Source: Pseudomonadota bacterium
GTDB lineage: Bacteria > Myxococcota_A > UBA796 > CAJQPC01
DNA length: 64,000 bases
Reading direction: 5' to 3'
Assembly: GCA_024228935.1 (NCBI GenBank)
Contig: JAAESX010000210.1
Location: 147,457-211,456 of the forward strand
The translations under genes were made by a program, and so were the position numbers. Under the pieces are notes generated by a model that did not search any database, was not told where the DNA came from, and saw only the letters and a program-made list of their open reading frames with translations. Every line of letters starts with the position of its first letter. Position 1 is the first letter of the stretch. Positions 8,679 to 16,969 of this stretch are shown piece after piece.

Positions 8679-9559
8679 CGGCGCAGGTCCTCGAGGTCGA
8701 TGCGTTCGATCGTCTGGTCCGCGCCGTCGATGGTCAGGACGCCGCTCGTTCCCGGGGCGCCAGCGAGGGCCTCGGTGGCGGCCTCGCGTGTCAGGCCGGC
8801 CAGGGAGCGGCCGTCGACAGCCGTGATCGCGGCGCCGACCTGCACCCCCGCCATCGGCCCGCTGGGATGGACGTTCGTGACGACGAGTCCGGTCTCGGTG
8901 ACCTCGAACTGGACGCCGAAGACGCCCTTGGGCGGCACGACCTCGAGCGCGATGTCCAGGTCCGTGACCTCGCCAGCCACGATCTCGACCGTCGCGCTGC
9001 CGCCTCGGTTCTCGAAGCCGGCCCGGAGACGGGCCTCGCCCACCGGGAGGCCGCTGATGGCGTACTCGCCGTCGGTGACGCTGGCGCCCTTCTGGCCTGT
9101 CTCGGCGAAGAGGAAGGCTCCGACGACGGGCTCGCCGTCCGCGGTGACGACCCCGCCGACGCTGCCTCCCGGATCGAGCGTGACCACGCCCAGGTCGGTC
9201 GTGCCCGCCGGGAGCTCATGGCGCTCCTCGATGAGCACGGTGTCTTCGCCGGCTGCGGTCAGGCGGTACTCGCCTGGGGCCAGGCCGGACCAGGAGAGCT
9301 CGCCCGTGGGGCACTTCAGGGTGCTCGTCGCCGTCAGCTCGTACCCACGCTCGGTGGTCTTGGCCAAGGTCGCGCCACAGTCCAGGGGAGGCTGCCCGGC
9401 CGCATCCAGCAGGGTCAGCGTGAGCGTCGCCGTCGTCGGGGCGGGCTCCTCGACGACCACCGGCTCCTCGGGGTTGTCGCGGTTCTGGAAGTAGGCGTAG
9501 GCCCCCGCGAACAGGACGAAGCCGAGCGTGGTCGCCCGCAGCAGCGTGCGCGCGTTCAT
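8675..9559 (-). CDS. Membrane-anchored protein with carboxypeptidase-regulatory-like domain and C-terminal PDZ
   Basis: 294 residues. One N-terminal membrane anchor (RATTLGFVLFAGAYAYF) and a Pro/Glu linker put the rest outside the cytoplasm. Two beta-sandwich, carboxypeptidase-regulatory-like stretches follow (LSWSGLAPGEYRLTA; VGGVVTADGEPVVGAFL). The last 90 residues are a PDZ domain (GVQFEVTETGLVVTNVHPSG, then VQVGAAITAVDGRSL). No protease domain is present, so it probably binds peptides or partners in the periplasm. The start is fixed by a 4-base ATGA overlap with purB, so the two are co-transcribed. Its stop and that of the rhomboid gene share the CTAG at 8675-8678. Confidence 0.8.
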   Translation of the reverse strand: MNARTLLRATTLGFVLFAGAYAYFQNRDNPEEPVVVEEPAPTTATLTLTLLDAAGQPPLDCGATLAKTTERGYELTATSTLKCPTGELSWSGLAPGEYRLTAAGEDTVLIEERHELPAGTTDLGVVTLDPGGSVGGVVTADGEPVVGAFLFAETGQKGASVTDGEYAISGLPVGEARLRAGFENRGGSATVEIVAGEVTDLDIALEVVPPKGVFGVQFEVTETGLVVTNVHPSGPMAGVQVGAAITAVDGRSLAGLTREAATEALAGAPGTSGVLTIDGADQTIERIDLEDLRR

Positions 9560-10986
9560 ACGCGCAGGCTCGTCGCCGCGCCGAGCTGGGCGAACGGCGC
9601 CAGGGCGGGACGGACCTCGGCCTCGAGAAACTCGCTGACCTGCTGCGGCGCGCGGCCCACGAAGGTGCTGGGGTCGAGCAGGGTGTCGAGGTCTGGGTGG
9701 ATGGGCGCGAAGTAGCTGTCGGCGCGGACCCGGTCGATCAGGTCGTTGTCGCCGCCTTCGCCCTTGACGACCTGGGCGGCGTCCATGCTGTGCACGCGGA
9801 TGGCCTCGTGGACCTCCTGCCGGTCGGCGCCCTTGCGGACCATCGCCATGATGAGGTTCTCGGTCGCCATGAAGGGGAGCTCGCTCGCGATGCGACGCCC
9901 GATGACCGCCGGGTAGACGACCAGGCCGGCGAAGACGTTCTGGAAGACCTCCAGGATGCCATCGGCCGCGAGGAACGACTCGGGCAGGCTCATGCGACGG
10001 TTGGCCGAGTCGTCCAGCGTCCGCTCCATCCACTGGAGCGCTCCGGTCCACGCGGTGTCCTGGGCCAGCGAGATCAGGTGGCGGCTGAGCGCGCAGACCC
10101 GCTCGCTGCGCATCGGGTTGCGCTTGTAGGCCATCGCCGAGCTGCCGATCTGGTGCTTGCCGAAGGGCTCCTCGAGCTCCTTCAGGTTGGCGAGCAGGCG
10201 GATGTCGGTGGCGATGCGGTGCGCGGTCGCGCCGAAGCTGGCCAGCGCCGAGACGATCTCGTGGTCCAGCTTGCGAGTGTAGGTCTGGCCGGTCACCCGG
10301 AACGCGCTGGGGAAGCCGAACGACGCGGTGACCCGGCGGTCGAGCTCGACGACCTTGTCGTGGTCGCCGTCGAAGAGCGCCAGGAAGCTGCCCTGGGTGC
10401 CCGTGGTGCCCTTCACGCCGCGGAAGCGGAGGTCGGCCCGGGCCCGGGTCAGGGCGCGCAGGTCCATGAGGAGCTCCTGCAGCCACAGGCAGGCTCGCTT
10501 GCCGACGGTGGTGAGCTGGGCGGGCTGGAAGTGCGTGAAGCCCAGGGTGGGCAGCGCCGCGTGGGTCTCGGCGAACGCGGCCAGGTGGTGGACGGCGTTG
10601 GCGAGCTTGGGGATGAGGGCGTCCAGGGCGTCGCGCAGCACGACCAGGTCGGTGTTGTCGCCGACGTAGCAGCTCGTGGCGCCCAGGTGGATGATGGGTC
10701 GAGCGTCGGGGATCTGGTCGCCCCAGGCGTGCACGTGCGCCATCACGTCGTGGCGGAACTTCTTCTCGTAGGTGGCCGCGAGGTCGTAGTCGATGTCTTC
10801 GAGGTGCCCGCGCATGCTGTCGAGCTGCCCGTCGGTGATGTCGAGCCCGAGCGCCTGTTCGGCTTCGGCCAGCGCCAGCCAGAGCCGCCGCCAGGTGCTG
10901 AACTTCTTGTGCGGCGAGAAGAGGTAGCTCATCTCCGCGCTGGCGTAGCGGGAGACGAGGGGGTGTTCGTAGACGCGGTCGGACAT
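9556..10986 (-). CDS. purB: Adenylosuccinate lyase, eukaryote-like type
   Basis: 476 residues, fumarase/aspartase superfamily. It catalyses two fumarate-releasing steps, SAICAR to AICAR in purine synthesis and adenylosuccinate to AMP. Family motifs: TSCYVGDN at 104-111, the THFQPAQ loop near 151-157 (catalytic His), KGTTGTQGSFL at 192-202 and the signature loop GSSAMAYKRNPMR at 281-293. Length and motif wording (TGTQ.SFL, YKRNPMRSER, RTLDDSANRR, LPFMATENIIMA-like, GRAPQQV) recall animal ADSL rather than the shorter Bacillus type; that comparison is from memory. Cytoplasmic. A GAGAGGAG Shine-Dalgarno precedes the ATG. Confidence 0.96.
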   Translation of the reverse strand: MSDRVYEHPLVSRYASAEMSYLFSPHKKFSTWRRLWLALAEAEQALGLDITDGQLDSMRGHLEDIDYDLAATYEKKFRHDVMAHVHAWGDQIPDARPIIHLGATSCYVGDNTDLVVLRDALDALIPKLANAVHHLAAFAETHAALPTLGFTHFQPAQLTTVGKRACLWLQELLMDLRALTRARADLRFRGVKGTTGTQGSFLALFDGDHDKVVELDRRVTASFGFPSAFRVTGQTYTRKLDHEIVSALASFGATAHRIATDIRLLANLKELEEPFGKHQIGSSAMAYKRNPMRSERVCALSRHLISLAQDTAWTGALQWMERTLDDSANRRMSLPESFLAADGILEVFQNVFAGLVVYPAVIGRRIASELPFMATENLIMAMVRKGADRQEVHEAIRVHSMDAAQVVKGEGGDNDLIDRVRADSYFAPIHPDLDTLLDPSTFVGRAPQQVSEFLEAEVRPALAPFAQLGAATSLRV

Positions 10987-11033
10987 CTCTGCTCCTCTCG
11001 TTCTGGTCGCCGACTAACTGACATACTCGACGG

Positions 11034-12440
11034 ATGGGCACACCGACACGCATCCGTGGCGCGACGCCGGCGGGGCTGGCGTGGGCCTGTGAGCTGGCTC
11101 GCCGGGGCTGCGAGGTCGAGGTGAGCGACCCCCGGTCGGGGCCCGCCCACGCGCCGCTCGTGCTCGGGCCCCGCGGCCAGGAACACTGGCACCACCTGGG
11201 CGTGCCGCTGGGTGGACACCGGCTGCACGGGCTGACGCTCACATCCGACCGCGTTCGCGTGGCCCACCTGTCGATGGACGAGCTGGACACGCCGTTTCCG
11301 TTCCTGACGGCCGTGCCCGAGGGGGAGACGCGGCTCCTGGCCTTCGCCGAGCAGCTGGGCGTGAGGGTCCTCTGGGAGCGTGGCGCCGAGGTCGAGCAAG
11401 GTCCGCGGGTCGGCTGGACGGCCGAGATGTCGATCGGCGGCGTGGCGGACGACGAGGTTCACCTGGGCGTGGACGACGACGGGTTGCTCGGAATCGTCCC
11501 GCTGGGCGAGGGCAGGGCGCGGCTGCAGGTCGAGGGGACGATGAACCGGCCGGACGGCGGGGACTGGACGCGCTGGCTGAACGCGCGTGGGCCGGCGGGT
11601 GCCTGGGTGCGCGAGGCCGGCGAGGCGCGCCCGGTGCGGCGCGAGACGGCGCTGTGGTGCGACACCGAGGAGGCGCGGAACCGCGGCTGGGCCGAGGCGC
11701 TGGTCGCCACCGGTCGAGGGCATGCGGGCCTGGCCCAGGGCGTCGAGGTCGAGCGGCGCGCCCTGGTCCGTCGCCTGGAGCGAGGTCGGCGCTTCGTGCC
11801 GCGGGTCGTCGCCTTGCGCCAGCCCGTGCCGCGCGACCGCGTGGGGTGGCTCGTCCCGCACCTCGCACGATGGGAGCCGGTCCAGGAGCGCGTGGCGCGC
11901 CTGCGAGCCGACCTGCACGTCGGCTACCGGGACAGCCCCTGGGTCGGCGAGGACCGCGATCCGCTCCTGTTGGCTCGGGTGGGGCGCGACGACCGCGCCG
12001 AGACCCCGACGCTCGCCGGCTACCTGGACTTCAGCGGCGGCCCGGTGCCTGGGGACCGCGCCCCGGATGCCCCGTTCGGAGCGGGGGGCGGTCGCCGTCT
12101 TCGCCAGGCCCTGCGCGGGCACCGGCACGGCCTGCTCCTGTTCGACGGCCTGGCCGACACCGACGACGGCTACCGGGTGCTCGGGGAGATCGCCCAGGTG
12201 GTCGAGGAGCGCTTCGGGGACGTGGTCGCCGCATGCGTCGTGGTGCCCTCGGAGCGTCGTCCGCCGGCGCTGGGCTGGGACGGGCCCATGCTCTCGGATC
12301 CGGACTTCACGCTTCACACCGCGTTCGGCGCGCGGTCCGAGTGCCTGTACCTCATCCGCCCGGACGGGTTCGTGGGGTATCGCTCGCAGCCGGCGCAGCT
12401 GGACGGCTTGCTGCGCCATCTCGCACGCATCTTCGTCTGA
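11034..12440 (+). CDS. Degenerate FAD-dependent monooxygenase (PheA/TfdB-like) protein
   Basis: 468 residues. The N-terminus (RGATPAGLAWACELARRG, then VEVSDPRSG) aligns by eye with the Rossmann start of aromatic-ring FAD monooxygenases, but GxGxxG has become GxTPxG. The C-terminal 70 residues (DPDFTLHTAFGARSECLYLIRPDGFVGYR, split by me into DPDFTLHTAFGAR and LYLIRPDGFVGYR) match the thioredoxin-like tail of the phenol hydroxylase/TfdB group. The middle is divergent, and the usual D..G.DG and GDAAH motifs are not visible. Flavin binding and hydroxylation are therefore doubtful; a binding or regulatory role is possible. It is divergent from purB with 47 bp between starts; CATACT 6 nt before the ATG is a possible -10. 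Confidence 0.6.
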   Translation: MGTPTRIRGATPAGLAWACELARRGCEVEVSDPRSGPAHAPLVLGPRGQEHWHHLGVPLGGHRLHGLTLTSDRVRVAHLSMDELDTPFPFLTAVPEGETRLLAFAEQLGVRVLWERGAEVEQGPRVGWTAEMSIGGVADDEVHLGVDDDGLLGIVPLGEGRARLQVEGTMNRPDGGDWTRWLNARGPAGAWVREAGEARPVRRETALWCDTEEARNRGWAEALVATGRGHAGLAQGVEVERRALVRRLERGRRFVPRVVALRQPVPRDRVGWLVPHLARWEPVQERVARLRADLHVGYRDSPWVGEDRDPLLLARVGRDDRAETPTLAGYLDFSGGPVPGDRAPDAPFGAGGGRRLRQALRGHRHGLLLFDGLADTDDGYRVLGEIAQVVEERFGDVVAACVVVPSERRPPALGWDGPMLSDPDFTLHTAFGARSECLYLIRPDGFVGYRSQPAQLDGLLRHLARIFV

Positions 12441-12803
12441 CGGCGTCGCATTCAGCACAGTTTCCAGAGCAGCGAAGCCGACATCCCGTGAGAGATGTCG
12501 GCTTCGGGAGGGACCGGCCAGGTCGTCCGCGTCGAAACTGTGTGGCATTGTCACCGCATCAGCGGCGGGGGTCGGCAGGGGTTGGTGCAGGCGATTCGCC
12601 TGTCATACAGCGTGTCCGCGGCCCTTTGAAGTGCCTCAGGTCCGGAGTGCGGGCGTCTTGGCCGGCTCCGTGTGTTCGTCAGGGTTCAATGGCCTCACAC
12701 GCTCCGTCTTTGTTCATGTGTTTTATAGCGAGCGACAATTCGTGTGGGCAAGAGAAATCGAACAATACCTGCACGAGATCGGGTCACACACCCAGGTGGG
12801 CGC
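12441..12803. other. 363-bp non-coding gap with AT-richer island
   Basis: I see no credible gene between the two convergent neighbours. Apart from the hairpin at 12473-12506, bases about 12690-12775 are near 50% G+C in a 70% background and include TTTTATAG and AAGAGAAATCGAAC. This could be the remnant of a lost gene, a small RNA or a spacer; nothing in it is diagnostic. Confidence 0.4.
12473..12506 (+). terminator. 13-bp hairpin after the FAD-monooxygenase-like gene
   Basis: Perfect inverted repeat: arms 12473-12485 (CGAAGCCGACATC) and 12494-12506, with an 8-nt loop, 32 nt after the stop at 12440. There is no T-tract, so it may act as a Rho-independent-like pause, an mRNA-stabilising 3' hairpin or a bidirectional end. 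Confidence 0.6.
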
Positions 12804-13811
12804 TCAGAGCGGCTCGGACGCGCATCGGAAGCTGATCGTGCCGTCGAACTCGGGGACGTGCGCCAGGAAGCCGGCGCCCGATGCGGTGCCGTAGGCGCTC
12901 CCCGCGTAGTAGGCGCCGCCGCGCTTGTCGGTCCGGGGGGTGCCGTCCTGGTCCTCACGGACGGTCAGGACGCCCAGCGTGAAGGTCTCGTCCAGTGGCC
13001 CGACCGTCAGCGGGAGCGCTTCGGTGCTGGCGCGGTCGAACAGGTACCCGGTGGCGGGGTGGTCGGCCCACTCCCAGGAGTCGGGCTCCAGCGCGACCTC
13101 GATGCGGCCGTCCTCGCGGAGCGTCATGAAGGGCTGGACGCCGGCGACCTGCAGGTCGGTCGCCTCGACCAGCTCCTCGGTTCCGACCAGATAGCCGTCC
13201 TCGTCCTCGGACAGCTCTGGGAAGAGCGCCAGGAACGCCGCGATGTCGACGACGAGCTGGGGGTCGGCCCACTCGAACGCGTTCCCCGAGCTGTCGTAGA
13301 CCCCGAATGGGCTCACGCATGTCTCCAGGCTGCCGGTCGGCTGGAGGGACTCGTAGACGACCTCGCCGTCCACGGTGGGGGTGACGCAGGCGGCGTCGTC
13401 CATCTGGTCGCCGTAGGGGTAGGTGGAGCCCCCCTCGCCGACGACCCCATCCGCCGCGTCCTCCCACTGGTCCGAGGTGGCGAGCCACATGCCGCTGTCG
13501 GCGCACATCTCGAGCGCCTCGTAGAACGAGATCGCCGTGGTGGGGATGACGCCTTCGACCGATGTCGGCACCCCGTCGACGATGTGGGCCTCGTACTGGA
13601 AGATGCAGTAGTCGGGGTCGCTCAGCGAGTCGCCGACGGGGATGAGCCCGTCGGGGCACACGGGCTCGATGGGGGCGGTGTCCCCGGTGTCGGTGTCGCT
13701 GGTCTCGCCCGTCTCATCGGGTTCCTCGCTGTGGGCCGCGGAGTCGGCGTTCGAGGAGGAGTCCTGGCCGGTGTCTGCGGGAGCGGTGCAGCCGAGTAGA
13801 GCGATCCACAT
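12804..13811 (-). CDS. Lipoprotein with formylglycine-generating-enzyme-like (FGE/SUMF1) fold
   Basis: 335 residues. The minimal lipoprotein signal MWIALLGC is followed by a Ser/Asp/Glu/Thr-rich linker of about 40 residues, then an FGE-sulfatase-like domain (AISFYEALEMCADSGMWLAT, SDQWEDAADG, YPYGD, GVYDSSGNAFEWAD, RGGAYYAGS, ending ISFRCA). The C-terminal region lacks the paired catalytic cysteines of true formylglycine-generating enzymes, so this is probably a binding or structural FGE-fold protein on the cell surface. The residue after the lipid Cys is Thr, compatible with outer-membrane sorting. It is a stand-alone gene, divergent from the M18 aminopeptidase gene. Confidence 0.8.
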   Translation of the reverse strand: MWIALLGCTAPADTGQDSSSNADSAAHSEEPDETGETSDTDTGDTAPIEPVCPDGLIPVGDSLSDPDYCIFQYEAHIVDGVPTSVEGVIPTTAISFYEALEMCADSGMWLATSDQWEDAADGVVGEGGSTYPYGDQMDDAACVTPTVDGEVVYESLQPTGSLETCVSPFGVYDSSGNAFEWADPQLVVDIAAFLALFPELSEDEDGYLVGTEELVEATDLQVAGVQPFMTLREDGRIEVALEPDSWEWADHPATGYLFDRASTEALPLTVGPLDETFTLGVLTVREDQDGTPRTDKRGGAYYAGSAYGTASGAGFLAHVPEFDGTISFRCASEPL

Positions 13812-13855
13812 GTCGGGATCATGGCACGCCGTTACCGGAACGGCCTGGAGGGCTC

Positions 13856-15133
13856 ATGGCCTCGGCGACCGGACTGATCGACTACGTGGCGGAGAGCCCC
13901 AGCCCCTACCACTGCGTCGAGGCCACGCTGCAACGGCTCGAGGCCACGGGCTTCGACGAGCTGGACGAGCGGTCGGACTGGGGTGTCCTGGCGGTCGGCA
14001 CCAAGGCCTTCGTGCGGCGCAGCGGCACGGTGCTGGCGTTCGTCGTGGGGCAGGACGCGCCTGCGCGCGCCGGCTTCCGCATGGTGGGCGCCCACACGGA
14101 CTCGCCCAACCTGCGGCTCAAGCCCGCCGCCGAGTACGAGAGCGAGGGCTACCGGCAGTGTGGCGTCGAGGTGTACGGCGGCATCCTGCCGTACACGTGG
14201 TTCGACCGGGACCTGGGCCTGAGCGGCCGGGTGACCGTGCGAACGGACGCCGGTCTTGAGAGCCGGCTGGTGCGCATCGACCGCCCGCTGGCCCGGGTGA
14301 CCAGCCTCGCCATCCACCTCAACCGGAAGGTCCGGACCGACGGCTTCAAGCCGAACAGCCAGAAGGAGCTGCCCCCCATCCTGGGCCTCCATGGCGAGGG
14401 TCCTGGGGCGCTCGAGCGGCTGGTGACGGGCGCGCTGGACATCGAGTTCGAGCAGGTGCTGGCGTGGGACCTCATGCTCCACGACCTGCAGGCCCCCTGC
14501 CTCGGCGGCCTCGACGAGGAGTTCGTCTTCGCCCCGCGCATGGACAACCAGTACAGCTGCTACCTGGCGCTCGAGGCGCTGCTCGCGGCCGAGGTGGGTG
14601 AAGCGACCGCCGTCGTGGCCCTCTACGACCACGAGGAGGTCGGCTCGAGCTCGGCGACGGGGGCGGCGGGGGCGCTCCTCGAGAACACGCTGCGGCGCAT
14701 CGAGGCCGGCCACGAGACCAAGGCGCCCGGCGGGTTCGAGCGCGCTGTCGCCTCGAGCTTCCAGATCAGCGCCGACATGGCGCACGGGGTGCACCCCAAC
14801 TACGCCGACCGGCACGACGGCAACCACAAGCCGCGGGTCAACGGCGGCCCCGTGGTCAAGCTGAACACCCAGCAGCGCTACGCGACCGACGGCGAGACGG
14901 CCGCGCGGTTCAAGAACGCGTGCCACGAGCTCGAGGTGCCCGTGCAGGAGTTCATCAACCGGACCGACCTGGCCTGCGGCTCGACCATCGGCCCGATCAG
15001 CAGCGCTCGGCTGGGCATCCGGACGGTGGACATCGGCTGCGCACAGCTGTCGATGCACAGCATCCGCGAGCTCGCCGGGGCAGGGGACGTCTCCCCGACG
15101 ACGCAGGTGTTCGCGCGGCTACTCGGGAGCTGA
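13856..15133 (+). CDS. M18 family aminopeptidase (aspartyl aminopeptidase type)
   Basis: 425 residues, the usual size for M18 enzymes, which are dinuclear-metal cytoplasmic aminopeptidases forming dodecamers. Motifs in order: GAHTDSPNLRLKP (first metal His), DNQYSCY (bridging Asp), DHEEVGSSSATGA (catalytic Glu pair), DMAHGVHPNYADRHD, CGSTIGPI and the terminal SMHSIRE (last metal His). It probably removes N-terminal acidic residues, but specificity within M18 cannot be read by eye. GGAGG precedes the start. The last 15 bases overlap the end of the convergent membrane-protein gene. Confidence 0.93.
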   Translation: MASATGLIDYVAESPSPYHCVEATLQRLEATGFDELDERSDWGVLAVGTKAFVRRSGTVLAFVVGQDAPARAGFRMVGAHTDSPNLRLKPAAEYESEGYRQCGVEVYGGILPYTWFDRDLGLSGRVTVRTDAGLESRLVRIDRPLARVTSLAIHLNRKVRTDGFKPNSQKELPPILGLHGEGPGALERLVTGALDIEFEQVLAWDLMLHDLQAPCLGGLDEEFVFAPRMDNQYSCYLALEALLAAEVGEATAVVALYDHEEVGSSSATGAAGALLENTLRRIEAGHETKAPGGFERAVASSFQISADMAHGVHPNYADRHDGNHKPRVNGGPVVKLNTQQRYATDGETAARFKNACHELEVPVQEFINRTDLACGSTIGPISSARLGIRTVDIGCAQLSMHSIRELAGAGDVSPTTQVFARLLGS

Positions 15134-16090
15134 GGGGCTCTCGCCGACCTCGAAGGTCGTGACGGGGCCGCAGCGGCCATCGACGCAGCCCACGAGGGTC
15201 CAGGCGCCAGCGGGGGCTCCGTTCGCGACGAGCGCGCGGAACCGCTCCAGGTTCCGGCCGACGTAGCAGCGGCCCAGATCGGCGTCGATGCGGTTGTCGC
15301 AGCGGTAGTCGTCGAGCTGGACGGCGCCGGACGGGTCCATCCACCGGAGCTCCATCGGGCCCGCGCTCGCGAAGTCGAACTGCCAGTAGCGGTAGTCGTC
15401 GACGACCCAGCTCTTCAGGGTCTCGTCGTGGACCGGGGGCGCCCAGAGCCGGGTCGGGACGGTGACCACGTTGTCGACGAGCTCGGGAGCGGCGGCCGGC
15501 CCGGCGACCGCGGCGAGCACCGCGGGCGTGATGGGCGGAGGCTTCGGCTCGGCCGTGGGCGGGTCCAGCAGCATGGTCGTGGTCCAGGCCGCGGCCCCGA
15601 TCAAGGCCACCAGGCCGGCGGCGACACCCATCCGGACACGGCGGCGCGCACGCAGCTCGAACTCGCGCTCGGCGGCCTCCTTGTCGCGGAGTCCGGCCTT
15701 GATGCGCCAGTCGCGCAGGGCGTTTTCACCGCGGGACAGGCCGTCGCGCTCGTCCTCGCTCGTGATGAGCATCCGGCCGCGGATGTCCTGCTCGTCGGTC
15801 GTCAGCAGAAGGAAGCCCTGCTCGCCTCGGGGATGGTCGGGCGGGGGCAGGAAGCCCTGGACGGACGGGTCGTCCTCGAGCAGCTCCTCGACGTCGTCCT
15901 CGACCGGCTCGAGCGACATCGGCTCGGGGGCGTCGAGGAAGGAGAGGTCCGTGATGTCGTCGCCGGCGTCCTCTTCGGCGAGACACATCTCGTCGAGGTC
16001 CATCGGGACGTGCTCGGGCACGGGCAGATCGAGGCCGTCGGCCTCGGCGATCTCAGGGCTGTCGAGCAGGGGCTCGCTGCGTGAGGACAC
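15119..16090 (-). CDS. Single-pass membrane protein with acidic cytoplasmic N-terminus
   Basis: 323 residues from a GTG with a good Shine-Dalgarno (GGGAGGA). Residues 1-105 are strongly acidic (many E/D and P), then basic residues (RARRRVRMG) precede one transmembrane helix at about 154-172. The outer part is a Pro-rich linker and a compact domain of about 120 residues with paired cysteines (YRCDN, GRCYVG, GCVDGRCGP). Positive-inside logic puts the N-terminus in the cytoplasm. I do not recognise a family. It could be an anti-sigma-like or kinase-regulated envelope protein, but that is guesswork. A palindrome overlaps its probable -35. Confidence 0.7.
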   Translation of the reverse strand: MSSRSEPLLDSPEIAEADGLDLPVPEHVPMDLDEMCLAEEDAGDDITDLSFLDAPEPMSLEPVEDDVEELLEDDPSVQGFLPPPDHPRGEQGFLLLTTDEQDIRGRMLITSEDERDGLSRGENALRDWRIKAGLRDKEAAEREFELRARRRVRMGVAAGLVALIGAAAWTTTMLLDPPTAEPKPPPITPAVLAAVAGPAAAPELVDNVVTVPTRLWAPPVHDETLKSWVVDDYRYWQFDFASAGPMELRWMDPSGAVQLDDYRCDNRIDADLGRCYVGRNLERFRALVANGAPAGAWTLVGCVDGRCGPVTTFEVGESPSAPE

Positions 16091-16127
16091 GGTTCCTCCC
16101 GGACATTCGGAGGACCAGTCTGCTACG

Positions 16128-16141
16128 CTTGACGTGTCAAG
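16128..16141. promoter_or_regulatory. Palindrome overlapping a TTGACA -35-like box: candidate TetR operator
   Basis: Perfect inverted repeat CTTGAC-GT-GTCAAG. On the minus strand it contains TTGACA (16135-16140), upstream of the GTG at 16090. It shares TGAC/GTCA half-site cores with a second palindrome at 16920-16932 near the tetR-like gene. That regulator as the binder is inferred. Confidence 0.4.
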
Positions 16142-16154
16142 TCAACCCTTGAGG

Positions 16155-16799
16155 TCAGTTCTTGAGGTTGTCTCCGGACTCCTGGCGGCTCCCCGTCGCC
16201 AGCGCGGGCTCGTCGGGCAGGTGCCGCAGCCCCATCCAGCCGATGGCGGCGACGTGGCGGGCGACCTCCTCCTTCGGCAGCTCGGGGTTCTCGAGCAACC
16301 ACTGACCGGCCGCCGTGACCATGCCGATGAGGGCGTGCGCATAGATCGGCGAGACGCTCGGCGGGATCTCGGCTGGCTCGAACTCCTTGTCGAAGATGTC
16401 GCTGATGCGGTCGGCCAGGTCGCTGATGACCGAGTGCATGCCGTAGGAGGCGGTCGTGGGCGGCGCATCGCGGGTGAGCACGGCGAACCCGTCGGGTCGC
16501 TCCTCGACGTAGGTCAGGAAGGCGATGACGGCACCCTCGAAGCGCACGCGAGGTCCGCCCTTGGCGATCTTGTGGGCGACGCGCTGGACGAGCGCCTCCA
16601 TCTCGCGGTCGACGATGACCGCGAACAGGCCTTCCTTGCCGCCGAAGTGCTCGTAGACGATGGGCTTCGAGACGCCCGCCGAGCGCGCGATCTCCTCGAC
16701 CGAGGTCGCGTCGTACCCCGCCTTGGCGAAGACCTGTCGACCGACCTCGATGAGCTGGGTCCGGCGCTGGGCTGCCGTGAGTCGCTTCGTTCGTGCCAT
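16155..16799 (-). CDS. TetR/AcrR family transcriptional regulator
   Basis: 214 residues. The N-terminal helix-turn-helix is textbook TetR (RTQLIEVGRQVFAKAGYDAT, SVEEIARSAGVSKPIVYEHF). The C-terminal ligand domain of about 140 residues is not assignable. I chose ATG 16799 (MARTKRLT) because TAGGAT sits 7 nt before it, a spacing seen repeatedly here that suggests a leaderless mRNA; an in-frame upstream start at 16826 would bury that box in the gene. It is divergent from the response regulator gene. Palindromes on both sides (16128 and 16920) are candidate operators, so autoregulation and control of both neighbours is plausible. Confidence 0.92.
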   Translation of the reverse strand: MARTKRLTAAQRRTQLIEVGRQVFAKAGYDATSVEEIARSAGVSKPIVYEHFGGKEGLFAVIVDREMEALVQRVAHKIAKGGPRVRFEGAVIAFLTYVEERPDGFAVLTRDAPPTTASYGMHSVISDLADRISDIFDKEFEPAEIPPSVSPIYAHALIGMVTAAGQWLLENPELPKEEVARHVAAIGWMGLRHLPDEPALATGSRQESGDNLKN

Positions 16800-16806
16800 G
16801 TGGCGG

Positions 16807-16812
16807 ATCCTA
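16807..16812 (-). promoter_or_regulatory. -10 hexamer TAGGAT, 7 nt before the tetR-like start
   Basis: On the minus strand TAGGAT is followed by 7 nt and then ATG, so transcription would start at or next to the start codon (leaderless). Confidence 0.45.
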
Positions 16813-16919
16813 ACCACGGAGGGCAATGCGGTGGTTCCGTCGGTTCGTCATCCGGAACGACGACATCGTCTCGGGGGCCCTTCGGTGGCGCTGAACGATG
16901 CCGCCGAGCCTTCTCTTGC

Positions 16920-16932
16920 ACGTCAGTGACGT
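16920..16932. promoter_or_regulatory. Palindrome ACGTCA-G-TGACGT between tetR-like and response regulator genes
   Basis: Perfect 6-1-6 inverted repeat in the 183-bp divergent region, 38 bp before the -10-like box of the response regulator gene. A typical place and size for a TetR-type operator. Confidence 0.4.
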
Positions 16933-16969
16933 ACCCGCGGATTGGCGTCTCAGGTGGGCTCGTGTCCGG

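Noticed and set aside
9560..11290. Upstream extension of the PDZ protein to an 871-residue frame
   Set aside because: The extra part lies out of frame over purB; the ATG at 9559 overlaps the purB stop and begins directly before the membrane anchor.
12441..12803. Small plus-strand frame through the AT-richer island (SERQFVWAREIEQYLHE)
   Set aside because: It is only the tail of a frame shifted from the FAD-monooxygenase-like gene, with no start or ribosome site of its own.
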